From contig NW_019775468.1 of the NCBI RefSeq assembly GCF_001039355.2, positions 159,620 to 223,619 of the forward strand: a DNA stretch of 64,000 nucleotides, given 5' to 3'. Position 1 is the first letter of the stretch. Every line of letters starts with the position of its first letter. Below are positions 50,490 to 63,043 of this stretch, piece by piece. Source of the DNA: Lingula anatina (taxonomy: Eukaryota > Brachiopoda > Lingulata > Lingulida > Lingulidae). The notes under the pieces are model-generated. The model made no database searches. It had not been told where the DNA came from and saw nothing but the letters and a program-made list of their open reading frames with translations. The position numbers and the translations under genes were made by a program.

Positions 50490-51209
50490 GCAAAATCAAA
50501 CAGCGGGATTGCATGCAACACCACAATATAGGATGCAAACCTCAAAAGGGATGTCAGTTTTCACACATCATTATTCTCTCGCAGTAAAATGTTCGTTCAA
50601 ATCAACAAAAAGAAAAGGGATTCCGAACCACTGTAAAGGTAACCCGCTGACAGACGGTCGCCACCCCAGCAGTATCTCACCTCAACGGAGCTGCAGACCA
50701 TCTACAAACACTACTTAACGCTGGGTTAGCGATCTTAGCTTTACTTTCACCCACGCTCAATGTCTTAATTTTTTTAGGATTGATCGTTGTTTATCGGATT
50801 GTTTTGTCTCCTTTTTATTTTTAATGTGTGTGTCCACGGATACCAAGCTATATTATAACAGTTCGATATGTTTTTTTAGAATGTAAATGTAAATATATCT
50901 CTTCGCGTTAAATATGATAAAAAATATAAAAAGGAGAACCCTACAAAATACACATATCCAAGCATGTGGATTACAAATATTTAAAAAACGTAAAATAAAG
51001 GTTTTTGTGCCTCCTATTTAAATTTTAATTACAGTACTTGTGTCGAAAATTCCATAAGCAGCTACAAACTTGTCACTTTATGTATAAGTTTTACCGATGA
51101 TGCAAATGATTGTCCCTTTTTTCACGAGAAACTTACCCATCTCCGACTGCATGACAAGTAAATGGAGAACGAAAAACAGTAAATTACCATCCCAACCATT
51201 GGCTGCCAT
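47248..51209 (-). CDS. LamG-like / mucin / sushi single-pass membrane protein (5 exons, 749 aa)
   Basis: A modular cell-surface glycoprotein of unrecognised orthology. Exons 5' to 3' are 51137-51209 (signal peptide), 49697-50371 (LamG/concanavalin-like domain), 48312-49364 (Ser/Thr-rich stalk), 47860-48051 (sushi/CCP) and 47504-47248 (membrane helix and tail). All four introns are phase 1, the splice sites are GT-AG, and the total is exactly 750 codons with the stop. Approximate residues: signal 1-24, LamG-like 26-249, mucin-like 250-600, sushi 601-664, membrane helix about 691-714, then about 35 residues rich in Arg, Lys and His. The domain set suggests an adhesion or recognition role at the cell surface, with the mucin segment holding the lectin-like head away from the membrane. 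That role is inference. The start Met has A at -3 and G at +4. Confidence 0.92.
47860..48051 (-). CDS. Sushi (CCP) domain exon
   Basis: 64 residues with the four cysteines and the Trp before the last cysteine expected of a sushi module: RCALVEDVPN, LVMFTCTGN, SITCRSTGKW and IPPCTG. It is a symmetric phase 1/1 exon, the usual form for this module. Confidence 0.93.
48312..49364 (-). CDS. Ser/Thr-rich mucin-like stalk exon
   Basis: 351 codons dominated by Ser and Thr, with Pro mostly near the start (for example SPPPEPTSTL), and several N-glycosylation sequons. It has few cysteines (one near the start) and no repeat unit of constant length. Expected to be densely O-glycosylated. Confidence 0.88.
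49697..50371 (-). CDS. LamG-like (concanavalin fold) domain exon
   Basis: One exon encodes the whole beta-sandwich: CPVGHWQLGDPAEALDLSGN at the start, LHFNSGAYGTIPN, a central WSFLAATYSKAQEVVKLYKN strand pair, and a closing segment with MACFVVFDVAL and LREAWKLC. This order is typical of the LamG/pentraxin-like jelly-roll. Phase 1 at both ends. Confidence 0.85.
50372..51136 (-). other. Intron 1 of the LamG/sushi gene
   Basis: Non-coding, with an (ATT)n repeat at 50451-50489. Nothing else stands out. Confidence 0.8.
50451..50489 (+). repeat. (ATT)n microsatellite
   Basis: Thirteen perfect trinucleotide units. Confidence 0.95.
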
Positions 51210-53430
51210 CGTTAAGAATGTTGTGATTCATCAGGCCAAAGTATTAATTGGCAAAATGCTGCTTACATTTAATTGATCTGAATAAAGTATTGTACGCCAT
51301 CCAGTCCATGCTAAAGAGGTTTGTCAAGTACAGCGCACGTGTAGCAGCACATTATGAGTCTTCCGTTCGCTGCCATCTCCATTTACTTTATCGATGGGGA
51401 CTTTTGTTTGTTCGCGGCATTATAAACAATACTTCAACGTGACGTTTTTTGTGACTGACATGTTGCTACCAGTTTGCAGTACAATGCAAAATCTCCAAGA
51501 ATTGGTGGAACGTGGCTATAAAGGGAAATAGCTAATGGTCAACTCAAAGGATGATCAAAAGTCAAGTCAGCCTACAAATGACATGTAGGTGATACACCTA
51601 AGTGCTGAAGTACCGAAGAGTAATAAGAGGGGTGGGTTGGGTTAGGGGGGGTCCGGCCACTGACCCTGTACATTATTAGTAGGCCTAAATCTGGAAAAAA
51701 AATCAGACAAAGGCAAATTAGAAAATGAATATATAGTTTGCCTTATTCTTACTACGATCATGATTTTGAATGTAAATTGACATACGCGTTTTGTGGACAT
51801 ATTTGCAAGACCAAAGGTAGGAAGAGGGCGTAAAAAAACTTTAAGGGGGCAAAAATTGGGGTATTTTCGTGTTTAGAAATAACTTCGACGCGAGTGTTTT
51901 TAGTAGAAAAGTAAAAGGTTTTGCGATGTTTTTCTGTCGTAGCTACTAGCTCAAATTTTCATGATATGGCGTGATTGAAAACAGTGTGGATAAAGGCTGG
52001 GCCCAAACCTATAACCCCACCCCACCCCACCACACCCACCCCACCGCCACCCTGGATCCTTCGCCCATGAACTCCTCGCTCTGACGCGGTGTTCAAGTGG
52101 TAATTTAAAAAATCTATTAGATCTACATATCTAACCATTAAAACAGTCTATTTAGATGACAGTGTAAGTCTTTTGATCTCTTAACGCACTTGCATCATGT
52201 AGTAACTGACATTAAAGCGTCTACTTCAAAACGTAAGCCCATCTCGCGGTTTTAACGTGATTGTGATAGTTGCGCTAGAGAAGTCAGCTGCTCGGAGTTG
52301 TGGTAGATTCTCTCTTAGCGGACGCGTTTTATTGCACTCTAGAAGGTAAAACTCAATTCGTTCGGTCTTTTCATATCTTTTCACATTGGACTAGTCCACT
52401 TTGGAAGGCTGACTTTTACTAGTTCTTCTATGCTTATCAACAGTATACTACTTGAGGAAGTGAGAGGTAAGCAAAAGGTTGGCCCACGAATTACGGTGAA
52501 CGCTAGCTGACTGTCATTTTATATGTAATTTACAGTCACGTGCATCCCAGTGTATATCAGGCGTTTGTACAAATAGCCGGATAGTACATATCAGCAACCA
52601 AAAATAAAAGTGATAACGCATAAAAACTCGCGCGCTATCCTGATATAGGTGACACTCAAGATTACGCAATAATCAAGCTATGAAGGTGTCAGGTCGCTCA
52701 AAGTGGACCGGTCCAGTATAGTGTACCGCTCTGTGTGGAAAGTTGCCTCAATTTTCCGCCTTACCGCAGGTGTTATGATCATTACATTATTTTGAATGAA
52801 ATTAATCAACTGAAGAAAATAATTATGTTCTTTCGTTAACACTTTATTTTTTCACTAACAATCGCCTACCAACTTTCTTTTGAGTAATGACCAAAGGAGG
52901 TAAATTTTATATTAAATGTGTTATCCTCTTTTCATTCTCCATCTTTAGGAGGCCAATATATCTATAATTGCTTAAAATTTTTTTTCAGAGAAGTGATAAT
53001 CCATATCTTGTCCAAATGGCCCCAATTTCCCATTATTTATACTTATAAAAGAGGTATAATTCATGTACTCCAACAATAAAGACGAAAAAAAGTTTCATAT
53101 GTGCTCTACTGAGTATTAATTCCTATTTCATTCAGGTTTTCAATACGTAGTAGTGTTCCAACGCTGGGCAGCAGTATTGTCTATGCATGACAGATTTCCC
53201 TCTTCTTGCTATTAATAGTATATTGTACCAGTTAAACTGTTTGTATTCATGTCAGAGGTCATCAGCTGAGACAGATAAAAGAAGACGTAGCTTGCTGAAT
53301 GGACGACAGATCAGCTGAGGCCAGCTTGATGGTGGTTGAATCTGCCGGAATATCACCTTAAGTTTGATGATTTTGAGTGAGATGTTAACAGTACTCGGAC
53401 TTTATTAGACAATCTGGGACATTGGCTGTT

Positions 53431-53506
53431 ACAGGTGAGTTGTCTCCATTTGTTATAATACAGGTGTCACAGGTGAGTTGTCTCTACTTGCTATGATCCA
53501 GGTTTT
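53431..53506 (+). repeat. 38 bp tandem duplication containing a splice-donor consensus
   Basis: Two adjacent units (53431-53468 and 53469-53506) each begin ACAGGTGAGTTGTCTC, so an apparent 5' splice site is present twice, 38 bases apart. Confidence 0.8.
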
Positions 53507-53541
53507 ATTGGTGGGTACAGTTTGTGTGCAGAATTAACATT

Positions 53542-53544
<3 letters not shown>

Positions 53545-53598
<54 letters not shown>
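53545..53598 (+). repeat. (GT)n microsatellite
   Basis: About 27 GT units, followed by a G-rich tract. Confidence 0.95.
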
Positions 53599-53601
<3 letters not shown>

Positions 53602-54472
53602 GGGGAGGAGTGAACACGTACTGACTTATAAATGTGAAGTAATTGTTTGAACTAACTAAAAAAAATTTAATGTAAATGATTACCACACTGATAAACAATG
53701 ACAAATTACTTTAAAATTGACTTTACTACTGCACAAAGGTATTGCTGGATATTTTAAGTTGTACATGAAATGCTGTACATATGAATGCCTAAAGATGAAG
53801 GATTGCTTTAAATAATTGATAGTATATTTAAGTTTTATATTTATTATTAGTATAGAGAAATTTTTCTATTTGATTGTGTTATAGTTTTTTTTTTTTCCAT
53901 TAGATCACTACTAAAACTTGGTGAGAAATTAAAATTCTAATCTCATTGGTACTTATACTGAAACTATTCATCAAAATCTCTGTAAGAGTTGCCTGCATTG
54001 ACTTCTGCTAAAAAAAAAAAGTGGTCCCACAGTGCACTTCTAGATAAAAAAAATTAATTTCCAAAAAAAAATTATTTTTTAAAAACATCATGTGGAATAC
54101 AAACCCCAAGTTTTTACAGACCCTGGATGCTATGAATGGCAGATCTAGAGTAAGATGAAAATCTTCAAATTTGATAGAGTGTGCAGGTTTCTGTTTGAAC
54201 AAGTCAACCATTTCATTGTGTACTGATTATCTCGATGTCTTCTGTCTAGACTACGCGCCTGATCTTTATTTTGGACATTATGAGTTTGTCAACAATCCGA
54301 AGGTAATCCAGCTGTCAAATAATGCCATTTTTCATAATGGCGCACTTCAGATGACAGTTTGATAAAGATAGGCGGGATATTTTTGTAAAAAAATTGGCAG
54401 TATATCATTGCCCTGGTGTCATTGTATGTCAAGTGTTGAGTTGAAACATTGTAAAATGCATGTTAAAAGGTG

Positions 54473-54495
54473 GAGAGAGAGAGAGAGGGAGAGAG

Positions 54496-54541
<46 letters not shown>

Positions 54542-54553
54542 AGGGGGGGGGGG
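54473..54553 (+). repeat. (GA)n microsatellite followed by G run
   Basis: Interrupted GA units ending in a G-rich stretch. Purine-only for about 80 bases. Confidence 0.95.
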
Positions 54554-56415
54554 TAGAGGAAGCCCGTGGGAAAAGTCACCTGTTATTGTACTTGTATTAT
54601 TATAAAACCCAAAGTTTAAAAAATCATCAAAAAAATAAGAACTGCCAGTACATGTAGCTTGGACCTAAACCCCAAACTAATCCACAATACTGTGTAAAGG
54701 CAAGGATATATATATATTCAAGTTACATACAAACATTCTTAATGCAAACCAGCTTGATACTTAACTTAAAGAGATTCCACAGTGTGAAATAGAATAGCTA
54801 GTGGTCAGTATAATTTGTCAGGTAATATAGCCTTTGTGGAATGTTGACTACTTTTGCTGACAAGTGGTATTTTGGGTAACAAGCCCTGCAAGAGGGAGGT
54901 ACAGTGACAGAGAAGAGCACCAAGTAGCAGATCTTTAGAACATTTCAAGAAAATTCAGTCTTTAGTCTCCATTGTTTGGGTGACTTTATTACCTCAGCCA
55001 AGATGTTTTGGCCTTTGTTGGTTTGCAGTAACAGACTTACTCTTAAAGTAGGGAAAATTTAGATAAAACTTAGAGGATGTATCAGAAATGAGCTCACTGA
55101 GAATCACATAGATTTTAGTGATGTTTTTTTAAATTTAAAAATGAGAAGTTCACTACCTTGGCAGTCTGCATTCTCGGAGTGTCCTTCTAGTTTCAAATAT
55201 CAGATTTTATGGACAGAGGGAACTTTTACATAATGAAGCAGCTAGTGGTGGAGGGTTTGGTTTTACATTTTAGATGGCTGCATTTCAGGATGAAAGGGAT
55301 ATACACAAAAGGCCCTCGTCTTAGGTTTTCTTCTCTTTCCTTATTTGCACCCCCTCTCCCCCCCCCCCCCCACACATGTACACACACGTGTTGATTCAAC
55401 AGCCCTAGCTTCCCTTATTTTACTTCCCACCCACTAATGCAATGTTTTTTTTACTTAAGCAAATATTGATGTTATTTTTGTCACCAAACCCTCCCCCCCC
55501 CCCATCCTTCATTTTACTAGGGTTACAAATTTTTAACTTAATGAAATGCATCTTTATTGCTGTATATAATGTGAAAAATATTCTTTGCAAAATATTGTAG
55601 AAGCTAGTTATTGTCACTAGACATGATTTATATATTTACGTAATAATGTTTGGTCATTTTCATTGTAAATTATAAGAAATATTATTATAATTATTATTAA
55701 AAGACTGATGACTGATAAGATAAAAGTTGCCCCACATAAACAGACCGAAGTGGCACAAAGTTCCCAGTGGATTAAATTAATAACAGGATATCAGGAGATG
55801 TGTGGGTTGATCTGTTTCTTTATATACTGCAATATTTACACAATATGTACTATAATCAAAGCAAGCCGTGATATTGATAACTGTAGATAAGTGGAGGTAA
55901 CACGTCTGGTGCAGGTAAGGCCAGAGAGGGGGGAGACTGATATGATGCTTTCAAGGTACACAGCTCGGGGTTTGGGCAGTGATTTCATAAAATCTGTTTA
56001 GTGTTGGGAAGTTAAGTTTTCTTTTTAAAAAATACAATCATTAATTAAACTTGATGAATTATATTGACTTGTTTTATTCAGATGTTGGACCCATTATACA
56101 TGGGTAATGGGTCCAAGTTTTATATGAGTTAATGATTAAGGATTACATTTTCAGATACTATTTTATTTACCTAGGCAGCATATTGAGGTTATTTGTTTAT
56201 TCTCTGTAACTTCTGTCAATGTTTTCTTTTTCATAGAAAAAGATAGATCAGACAATTGCACCCCGCTCATCTTTCTCAAAGTACATTGGAACATACATAT
56301 AAGTTTAGAAGTAGCACCCTGTTTAATGTCATGTTGGAAGGAATGGAATATACTAATTACTAGATTATATTTTGATATGAATGATAACTTTTTTTCAGGA
56401 TTATCAAGAGGATAG

Positions 56416-56476
56416 ATGGCAGAAACTGTGGACTTGGATAATATCTTGTTGTGGAAACGGGGGATTAGTGGGCATG
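56416..56476 (+). CDS. First coding exon of an unrecognised gene
   Basis: The exon starts at 56399 after a T-rich tract ending CAG. An in-frame TAG lies immediately before the ATG at 56416, so this is the earliest possible start. It encodes MAETVDLDNILLWKRGISGH and ends in phase 1 on G|GTGAGT. The exon at 63367 joins in frame. The N-terminus has no signal peptide, suggesting an intracellular protein. I do not recognise the family from these 47 residues. Confidence 0.65.
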
Positions 56477-57563
56477 GTGAGTTTTTTTTTCTTGTTTTTT
56501 CAACAATCTACAAATGTTGCAATCACAGTGTCTCCATTCTGACAGACATCAAACAAATGTTTGCCAAAAATTTGTCCATTTTTGTAACAATAATATTGAC
56601 ATTGTTAAATAGTAGATCGGGGTAATCAAGCCGTACCTTGCTATCCAAGGGCATTGAAGTCTAAGGTGCATAGGAATCTTTGCATTGTTCCAACATGCAT
56701 GAATTAGCAATACTTGTTCAAAAAGTGATTAATCTTCTTTATGTTAAGATAGGATTAATCAAATGATTCCACAGGTAAGTATACCTTAGTAAAACTGGTT
56801 CTTGGCATAAATACTACGACATAAATTTCACAAAGGGAAAATATAATTCACTTAAGTAGACATGCAGTGACATTCCAAATAAGACTTATCTGATAATCAT
56901 TGATCTTTTTATATCTTTCAAAAGTCTAGGTTTTAAATATGGTGCTATTTCCACATGTTTGGAAATGAGTTCAATATTCCATTGGCTGTGTATCATTACC
57001 AGTGTGATGAGCACAGTTTATCTGAGATAAAATGGGGTTTGTAAAAAGGAGGCTATTGTTTTGTATATATACCTGTAGCAGAAAGTTAAAAAAGATGCAC
57101 TCAGTTGCTCTCTTAAATCGAGAACTATTAGTGACTATCTTTAAGTGTGTCTGCTTTAATTCTTTTACACATGCAGGTGTCTTGAGCTCTGTGCAGACAG
57201 GTTATCATTTAAACAGGATATTAGACATATACTGCCTTCAATTATAATTGATAGATTACAGAAAGACCACAGTTCGCCAAACACTTGAAACTTTTGTCAG
57301 TTTTTAATCTGGGTCACTGATGACTTGAGTAAAGATGATATATAATTTTGAAATTCTTAATTACCTCCTGAAAATAGCTGTGTCTTTTTTATTTATAGTT
57401 TTACAGATAATGATTTCACTGAATTTAATTGGTTTCTAAAACAATACATTCTTATCTGTTTTAAAATTTTAACTGCATGAATGAAAATGCACATACTGAA
57501 AAACTTTATATAGAATAATATCTTTATATGAGGGCATTGAGAGATATCTGTCACTATTACCAA

Positions 57564-57620
57564 GGAGTTATAACAGAAGGCCTTCTGGAGTTATAACAGA
57601 AGGCCTTCTGTTATAACTCC
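57564..57620. repeat. 23 bp direct repeat plus perfect 34 bp palindrome
   Basis: 57587-57620 is a perfect palindrome with arms GGAGTTATAACAGAAGG and its complement. The preceding 23 bases (57564-57586) repeat its first 23 bases directly. Confidence 0.95.
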
Positions 57621-58979
57621 TTGCTATTACTGTCTTTAAAGTACTCCCCCCCCCCCTTCCTGCTGCCCTGAGTTTGCAGAGGTCACTTGAAACTGCACTA
57701 GGTGCTGCGGCAAACTGAGAAACAAATTCACTCAATCACAAAATAGACAAAAATCAATTCAAGATCCAGATCTCTCTTCGAGCAGATCTGCATGCGATGT
57801 CCACTTTTCTGGTACATTAAAGCTGGCTGCCCGTCTTGTGGTTATAAAAGTGACCATAATTGCGAGGTGTCCATGTTTTGTGGTGGCTAGATGTGATGTT
57901 GACATGTGATAAGACGGCAGATATTGTGATCTGTGGTTTATTTTCTGTCTCCTTTTCATTCATGATTGTGATTTTTCATGATATACCCCAGTAATTGTCG
58001 GAAGTTATTTTGGTTTCATTTTTGTACCAAAGAATTGTTTATTTGTTGAATTACTACCTGTACTAGAACTGGGCAGGTAACACTTAAAACTTAACACTAC
58101 TGAAGGAGCTCAGCAGGTGCTTGCATGTCGATTGCACACTACTGTTAAACTTTCTTACTACTTCATTCTTATTCATAATGTGGTTTAAAACATTCCTGCT
58201 TGACTCAGATTATGAGGTATGTACTTTTGATGCAATTGTAAATCAAATGTATGCAACTTTGTCTTCTCTCCTACCGGGTACTTTCAGTTCTACGATTAGA
58301 ATGATTTTGCTGAATATGTCTATGATATATGGGCATTTAACTAATATGCTAAATTATTTGCACAATTATACTTTGTTTATTTTTAAATGTGCACAGTAGT
58401 ATTTTTCATTGATTGTGAATTAATGTATTACAAGGTTTTAGTAGATCTAAGATTTTAAGTACTGGTAATGTCATAAAAAAATTGTGGCAGTTATACCTGT
58501 TACAGTACTAACATATTTTGCATGGTACAAAGTATTATCAGTGCAACCGTTAAAGAAATTGAGATGCTGCATGGTGCAATGCACTCAACTTTTTCTTTGC
58601 CATTTTAACATACATACAATAAGGATGATGATAGGATCTCATGTACAACTTGTATCAGCCCTCACATACTCAGCTAACTTTACAGTAATGTTCGCTCTAG
58701 ATTGTCATACTCTCAGCCATCATAATATCTGTGATGTGTTAAATACCCAGGTGTAGAATTGATTAGAATGTACTCTCTTAATGAGGCACATACCTGTGGG
58801 TCACTCGTTAACCTCTAGTCTCTTCAGGGACACATTAATTAGGGAATTAAGACAGGTAGTCCTCATTAAGATTCTTACACACATTCATGTAGCTTCTGGG
58901 TATGAGTGCAAAGATATCTTAGCTTTTGATGTTCAAACTGACCAAATGCATTGTTCACCAGGGTTCATATTAGTATTAG

Positions 58980-59010
<31 letters not shown>

Positions 59011-59013
59011 TTT
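58980..59013 (+). repeat. (TTTA)n microsatellite
   Basis: About eight tetranucleotide units. Confidence 0.95.
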
Positions 59014-59480
59014 TTGCTGTTGACAAAAATTATAACTTTTAATATTTGAAAAGATTTGTGTATAATTCTTTTTTTTTTATAAATAATATGATTATTTAAT
59101 TGTGGTTTGTCTATTATTGATTAGATTTAAAGTTTATTTGATTTAATATATTAAGCTCATTGTTAGTGACCACTTCATAAGTTATATAGTCCAGATAATA
59201 CATCATAATTTGTATCTGTCTGAGCAGTGCCTTCATTTCTATTTGTTTTACAAGGTATAATAATGTCTTTAATTGGTTTTTGAGAAGTTTATCTAAGTCA
59301 TTAAGACTTTATTGAACTTTTGATCCCGTTGACACTGTTTATCTGATTCATTTGTCCCAAATGGTCATTAAAGCTGACCTGTGTGTAATTATCTTATTAA
59401 TGTTAATTAATGTTAATTAGTGGCAATTAAGTGTACAACCTTTGGGCCATTATAATTTATGACTTAGTTCGCATTGAATA

Positions 59481-59619
59481 CTAAGTCCCCTAGCCAGGGG
59501 GGTTCGGGAAAAGGTCCCTTTTGGTTAAAATTTTATCTAGGTACATGAAGGTTTCGTGGTAAAAGGTCCACGTTTTCAGAAAAAGAATCATCCTTTTGAA
59601 ATTGCTGACTACAGGCCTG
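59481..59619 (-). mobile_element. CAGGCC-type inverted-repeat element, copy 1 (minus orientation)
   Basis: On the minus strand it reads CAGGCCTGTAGTCAGCAATT through GGACCTTTT and TTCATGTACCTAGAT to a CCTGGCTAGGGG end. This aligns along its length with 62869-63043. Confidence 0.8.
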
Positions 59620-59722
59620 ATACTTAAACCACAGGATTTGTGTAAAATATCCATGGAGTCCAATGGTTTGATTTGACTTAAATGAAGTAATGTTGACTTA
59701 TTTGCCTATGTTTGAGATATAT

Positions 59723-59724
59723 AT

Positions 59725-59775
<51 letters not shown>

Positions 59776-59777
59776 TT
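59723..59777 (+). repeat. (ATTT)n microsatellite
   Basis: About thirteen tetranucleotide units. Confidence 0.95.
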
Positions 59778-62700
59778 GCACTGGTATTACTTGACAGGAT
59801 GTTTTGTGTATTAAAAGTGGCATAAGTTATAAACTACATGTAGCTCTCCATGTATCTGATATAAAAACATTTTAATGCTTGCCATGGCAGTAACAGCTAA
59901 TTCCGTGACTTTGTGACCATGTTAATCTCAATTTAAATCAGGGTCAATACGAGATTAAAAGAGATAACTGGATAATTAAAGATGGATTAATTAGGAGAGG
60001 AATTAAGGTGTGATTATTGTGTTTGGAGATGAGGTTCAGAGATGCCCCACACCAAACTGTCAAAACTTCTTTTGCCTTTAAAGCATTATAGGACAGTTGC
60101 TTGTCACACCGAGTCGTTAAGTCATTGTGTCACTTGGCATACATACAGGAGGTGACACATTACCAACAGCAGTAACAGCATTTTCTGTAATTTGTAATAT
60201 AAAAAGAGAACAAAATGTACACATGTAAGTATAAATTTACAAATATTTACTTGGAAGTAACATCATTGTGGTAGTAAACTTGGGAGTGAATTGATAGGAT
60301 GTATGTGTACCACTGACATGATAGTACAGATAGAAGCCATAAGCTGTTATTTGATTGATTCTGGTACTGATTCACACCAAATCTTTATTTTATACAAAAA
60401 AAAAAAATACAGTAACTATTTGTTTTGGCCAGTTCTGTAAAATATTGGTAAAACTTAAAATTCAAAGAGTGGATAACAACTCTTCCATAAGAATTTTGAA
60501 GAATGACAATACCGTAGGCTGATATGTTTATTTTTCTGGACATAATCCAAAATTCCTGCCTAATATGCCAGAGTGTGAGGGTATATCCCAGGTCAGTACA
60601 TTGTAGCTGTCACAATACCCCACAGTTATTGAAGGTTTGACAACATCAGTTATGGAACAAGAAAATATCCTAAGTGCTACTGTAATTCTGTAATTGCCTG
60701 GCATTGGCGTCACTGTTCTTTTGGTCATCAAGTGTTTATTGGACAGAAAATATGCCCTGTATTGTTATGGTGGTAATAATGGCTGAAGGTTTACCAAGTT
60801 AGTCCTAGAGGCAGATCTTAGCTTATTTGTAAAAGTATGTGTGTATGAAACAAAGTGAAGGCTTTTTGGTGTACAGTTTGTTTGTTTTTGTTTGTTTGTT
60901 TTTTTTTTCCAATATTTATTTTCCATTTTTCTTCAGGTATCATTGATCTTGTTGCTTTATTAATTTCTTGCTTATTAAATTTACTTGTTTGGTTTTTTGT
61001 ATGTTTTTTGTTTGCACAATCATTTAGTAGATTTAGTTTTGCAGTTCATTCACATATATGCAAATAGTGTAACAGTTTTTTATTTTTATTATTTATTTAT
61101 TTGTTTATTAAAGTTTTTTTTTACTTTGAACTGTAAGCATGTACCAGTGCTAGGTACTTGTAAACATCACAGACCATACCACCCCCTGGGGTTATTTACT
61201 GCCCCTTAATTCACTGTCCACTTAGCCCCCAGCCACATGACCGGCCAGGTAACAAGATAATAACACACTGAGGCCGAGATGTCCCCTGTAGTTATGAGAT
61301 TATGACAGTGTCACAGCCACATTACCTGCTGTTGGTGACACTGTTTGCACACTAGGTATGCGGTAGCCCATTTTTCTGGCTTCTTCACTGACCAGGCTCC
61401 TGTTAAATAAATATTTTATAATAATGAATATATACCAGATCACTTAAAATTATAGATTTTGGTCCAGCAAATAAATATTTGAATTTCTTCAACACTTCAA
61501 ATTATTTGTTATTTTTATTTATTTATTTTTTATTTTAATTTTTTGGTTATGAAAAACGGACTTAAGAGTGCTCTGAAGTTCACAGAGTTGAAGATGTTTT
61601 AAAATCAAAATTTGTAATGAAGGGGGATTCAAAAGGGAAATAAAAAATTGCATTGAAGAAGAGAGTAGAATATAAAATGTTTTTTCTTTATTATTATTAT
61701 TTTTTGTTTTTTGTCTTATAATGTCTTACCAGACATTTAGCCATAGGCTTGACTATGTCAAATTATAGGTTTTAGTTCTGCGTTCTGTAATTTTCTATCT
61801 CCAGTACCAAAGGAGAGGCTGGGCTGGGTGGGTGCAGACCCTATGGCCCCCTGGGCTTTTTTTATTATTTTTTTTAAGGAAGAGGCCATTTGAGACAGCA
61901 CATTGTTTGCAGGTACATTGATAAAGGGCTTCATAAGATGGTTGTTAACAGAAGATATTTTGTGGGAAAAAAGGGAATTTTTTTTAGGATTGAAACATTC
62001 AGCACATCATTTGCAGGTACACTGATAAAGGGTTTCATATCACGTTTATTAAGATGTGTTCATGTCAAAATATGAAAGCCTCTTGTGACAGCCTCTTGTA
62101 ATGACATCATGTAATAACCTAGTTACAGTTTGTAGTTTTTGGAGTTGAGTCAAATTTATATTTTGTTACATGGTCTTGTGCTGGTTTGGGTCACCTGTTA
62201 AGTACAAAGCTGTGTGCATGACTGTATCAAATTCTACTCCGCAAGAAAATATTTTACTACATTTTGATATTCTCACAAAAATCAGTTGAGGCATTCCAAT
62301 TTCTTGCACTTTAATGTTTAAAGTATGGTTTGAGAGTTTCCATGTCATTTAAAGTTTGCATTTGTGTTTTACCTTGGTTGTTGAATATTTACATAAGTTC
62401 TGAATATTATAGGTCCAAGAGAAGATTTCTAATGTAATATTTTACAAAGTTACCACAGTGTAGCATGCAAGCATGGCTGCCTTCTCTTATCAATCTCAAG
62501 TTCAGGTAGTAATCTTGACGCCTACTGAAATAACACTAACCTATTATTATGTACGCTTAGTATTCAAATCAGACTACATATTAGTTGTGTTGAAAACTAT
62601 TTTATTTCTTATGTGGCAAAGGTGAAGTTTTATAATAACTTTATAATAGGGAGAGGAAATGATTTTCCTTTTTTAACAAAATAAAAAATAGAACACTCCT

Positions 62701-62868
62701 CAGTTTAAAAGCAATCAGGAAAGCAAATGGTCTGTCATGTGAAATATGAGTGAGTGACAGTCATTTTTAGGTCATAATGTGTTGGAAGCTACTGAAGATA
62801 TTTTGTGGGAAAAAGGATATTTTTCTTATGATTGTAACATTCAGTTCAGCTGTAAAACTTGATGTGCA

Positions 62869-63043
62869 CAGGCCCGTAGCCAGCAATTTCAAAAGGGGTG
62901 TTCTTTTTCTGAAAAAGTGGACCTTTTTCCATAAAAACTTCATGTACCTAGATCAAATTTTACCCAGAGTGGACCTTTTCCCAGCAAAAGGGGCAGTTCT
63001 TTTGAACCCCCCTCCCCCCAAACCCCCCCTGGCTACGGGCCTG
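62869..63043 (+). mobile_element. CAGGCC-type inverted-repeat element, copy 2 (complete, 175 bp)
   Basis: Perfect 15 bp terminal inverted repeats, CAGGCCCGTAGCCAG at 62869-62883 and its complement at 63029-63043, flanked by GTGCA on both sides (62864-62868 and 63044-63048). Too short to encode a transposase. A similar terminus is widespread in aquatic invertebrate genomes; superfamily not assigned. Confidence 0.9.

Larger units (their letters stand above)
51210..56398. other. Head-to-head intergenic region and probable 5' UTR exons of the right-hand gene
   Basis: The LamG gene fires left and the next gene right, so promoters for both lie here. Good splice donors on the plus strand at 52467 (GAG|GTAAGC), 53435 (ACAG|GTGAGT) and about 55915 (GCAG|GTAAGG) are candidates for ends of untranslated first exons, but none can be proved. 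Otherwise AT-rich DNA with GT, GA and homopolymer repeats. A short Ala-poor, Pro/His-like C-rich tract lies at about 52015-52060. Confidence 0.4.

Noticed and set aside
54408-54605. Arg/Glu-rich frames over the GA repeat
   Set aside because: Low-complexity translation of a purine microsatellite.
58121-58756. Two consecutive ~90-codon plus-strand frames in the right-hand intron
   Set aside because: Hydrophobic composition reflects AT-rich sequence; no start context, splice sites or domain support a gene.
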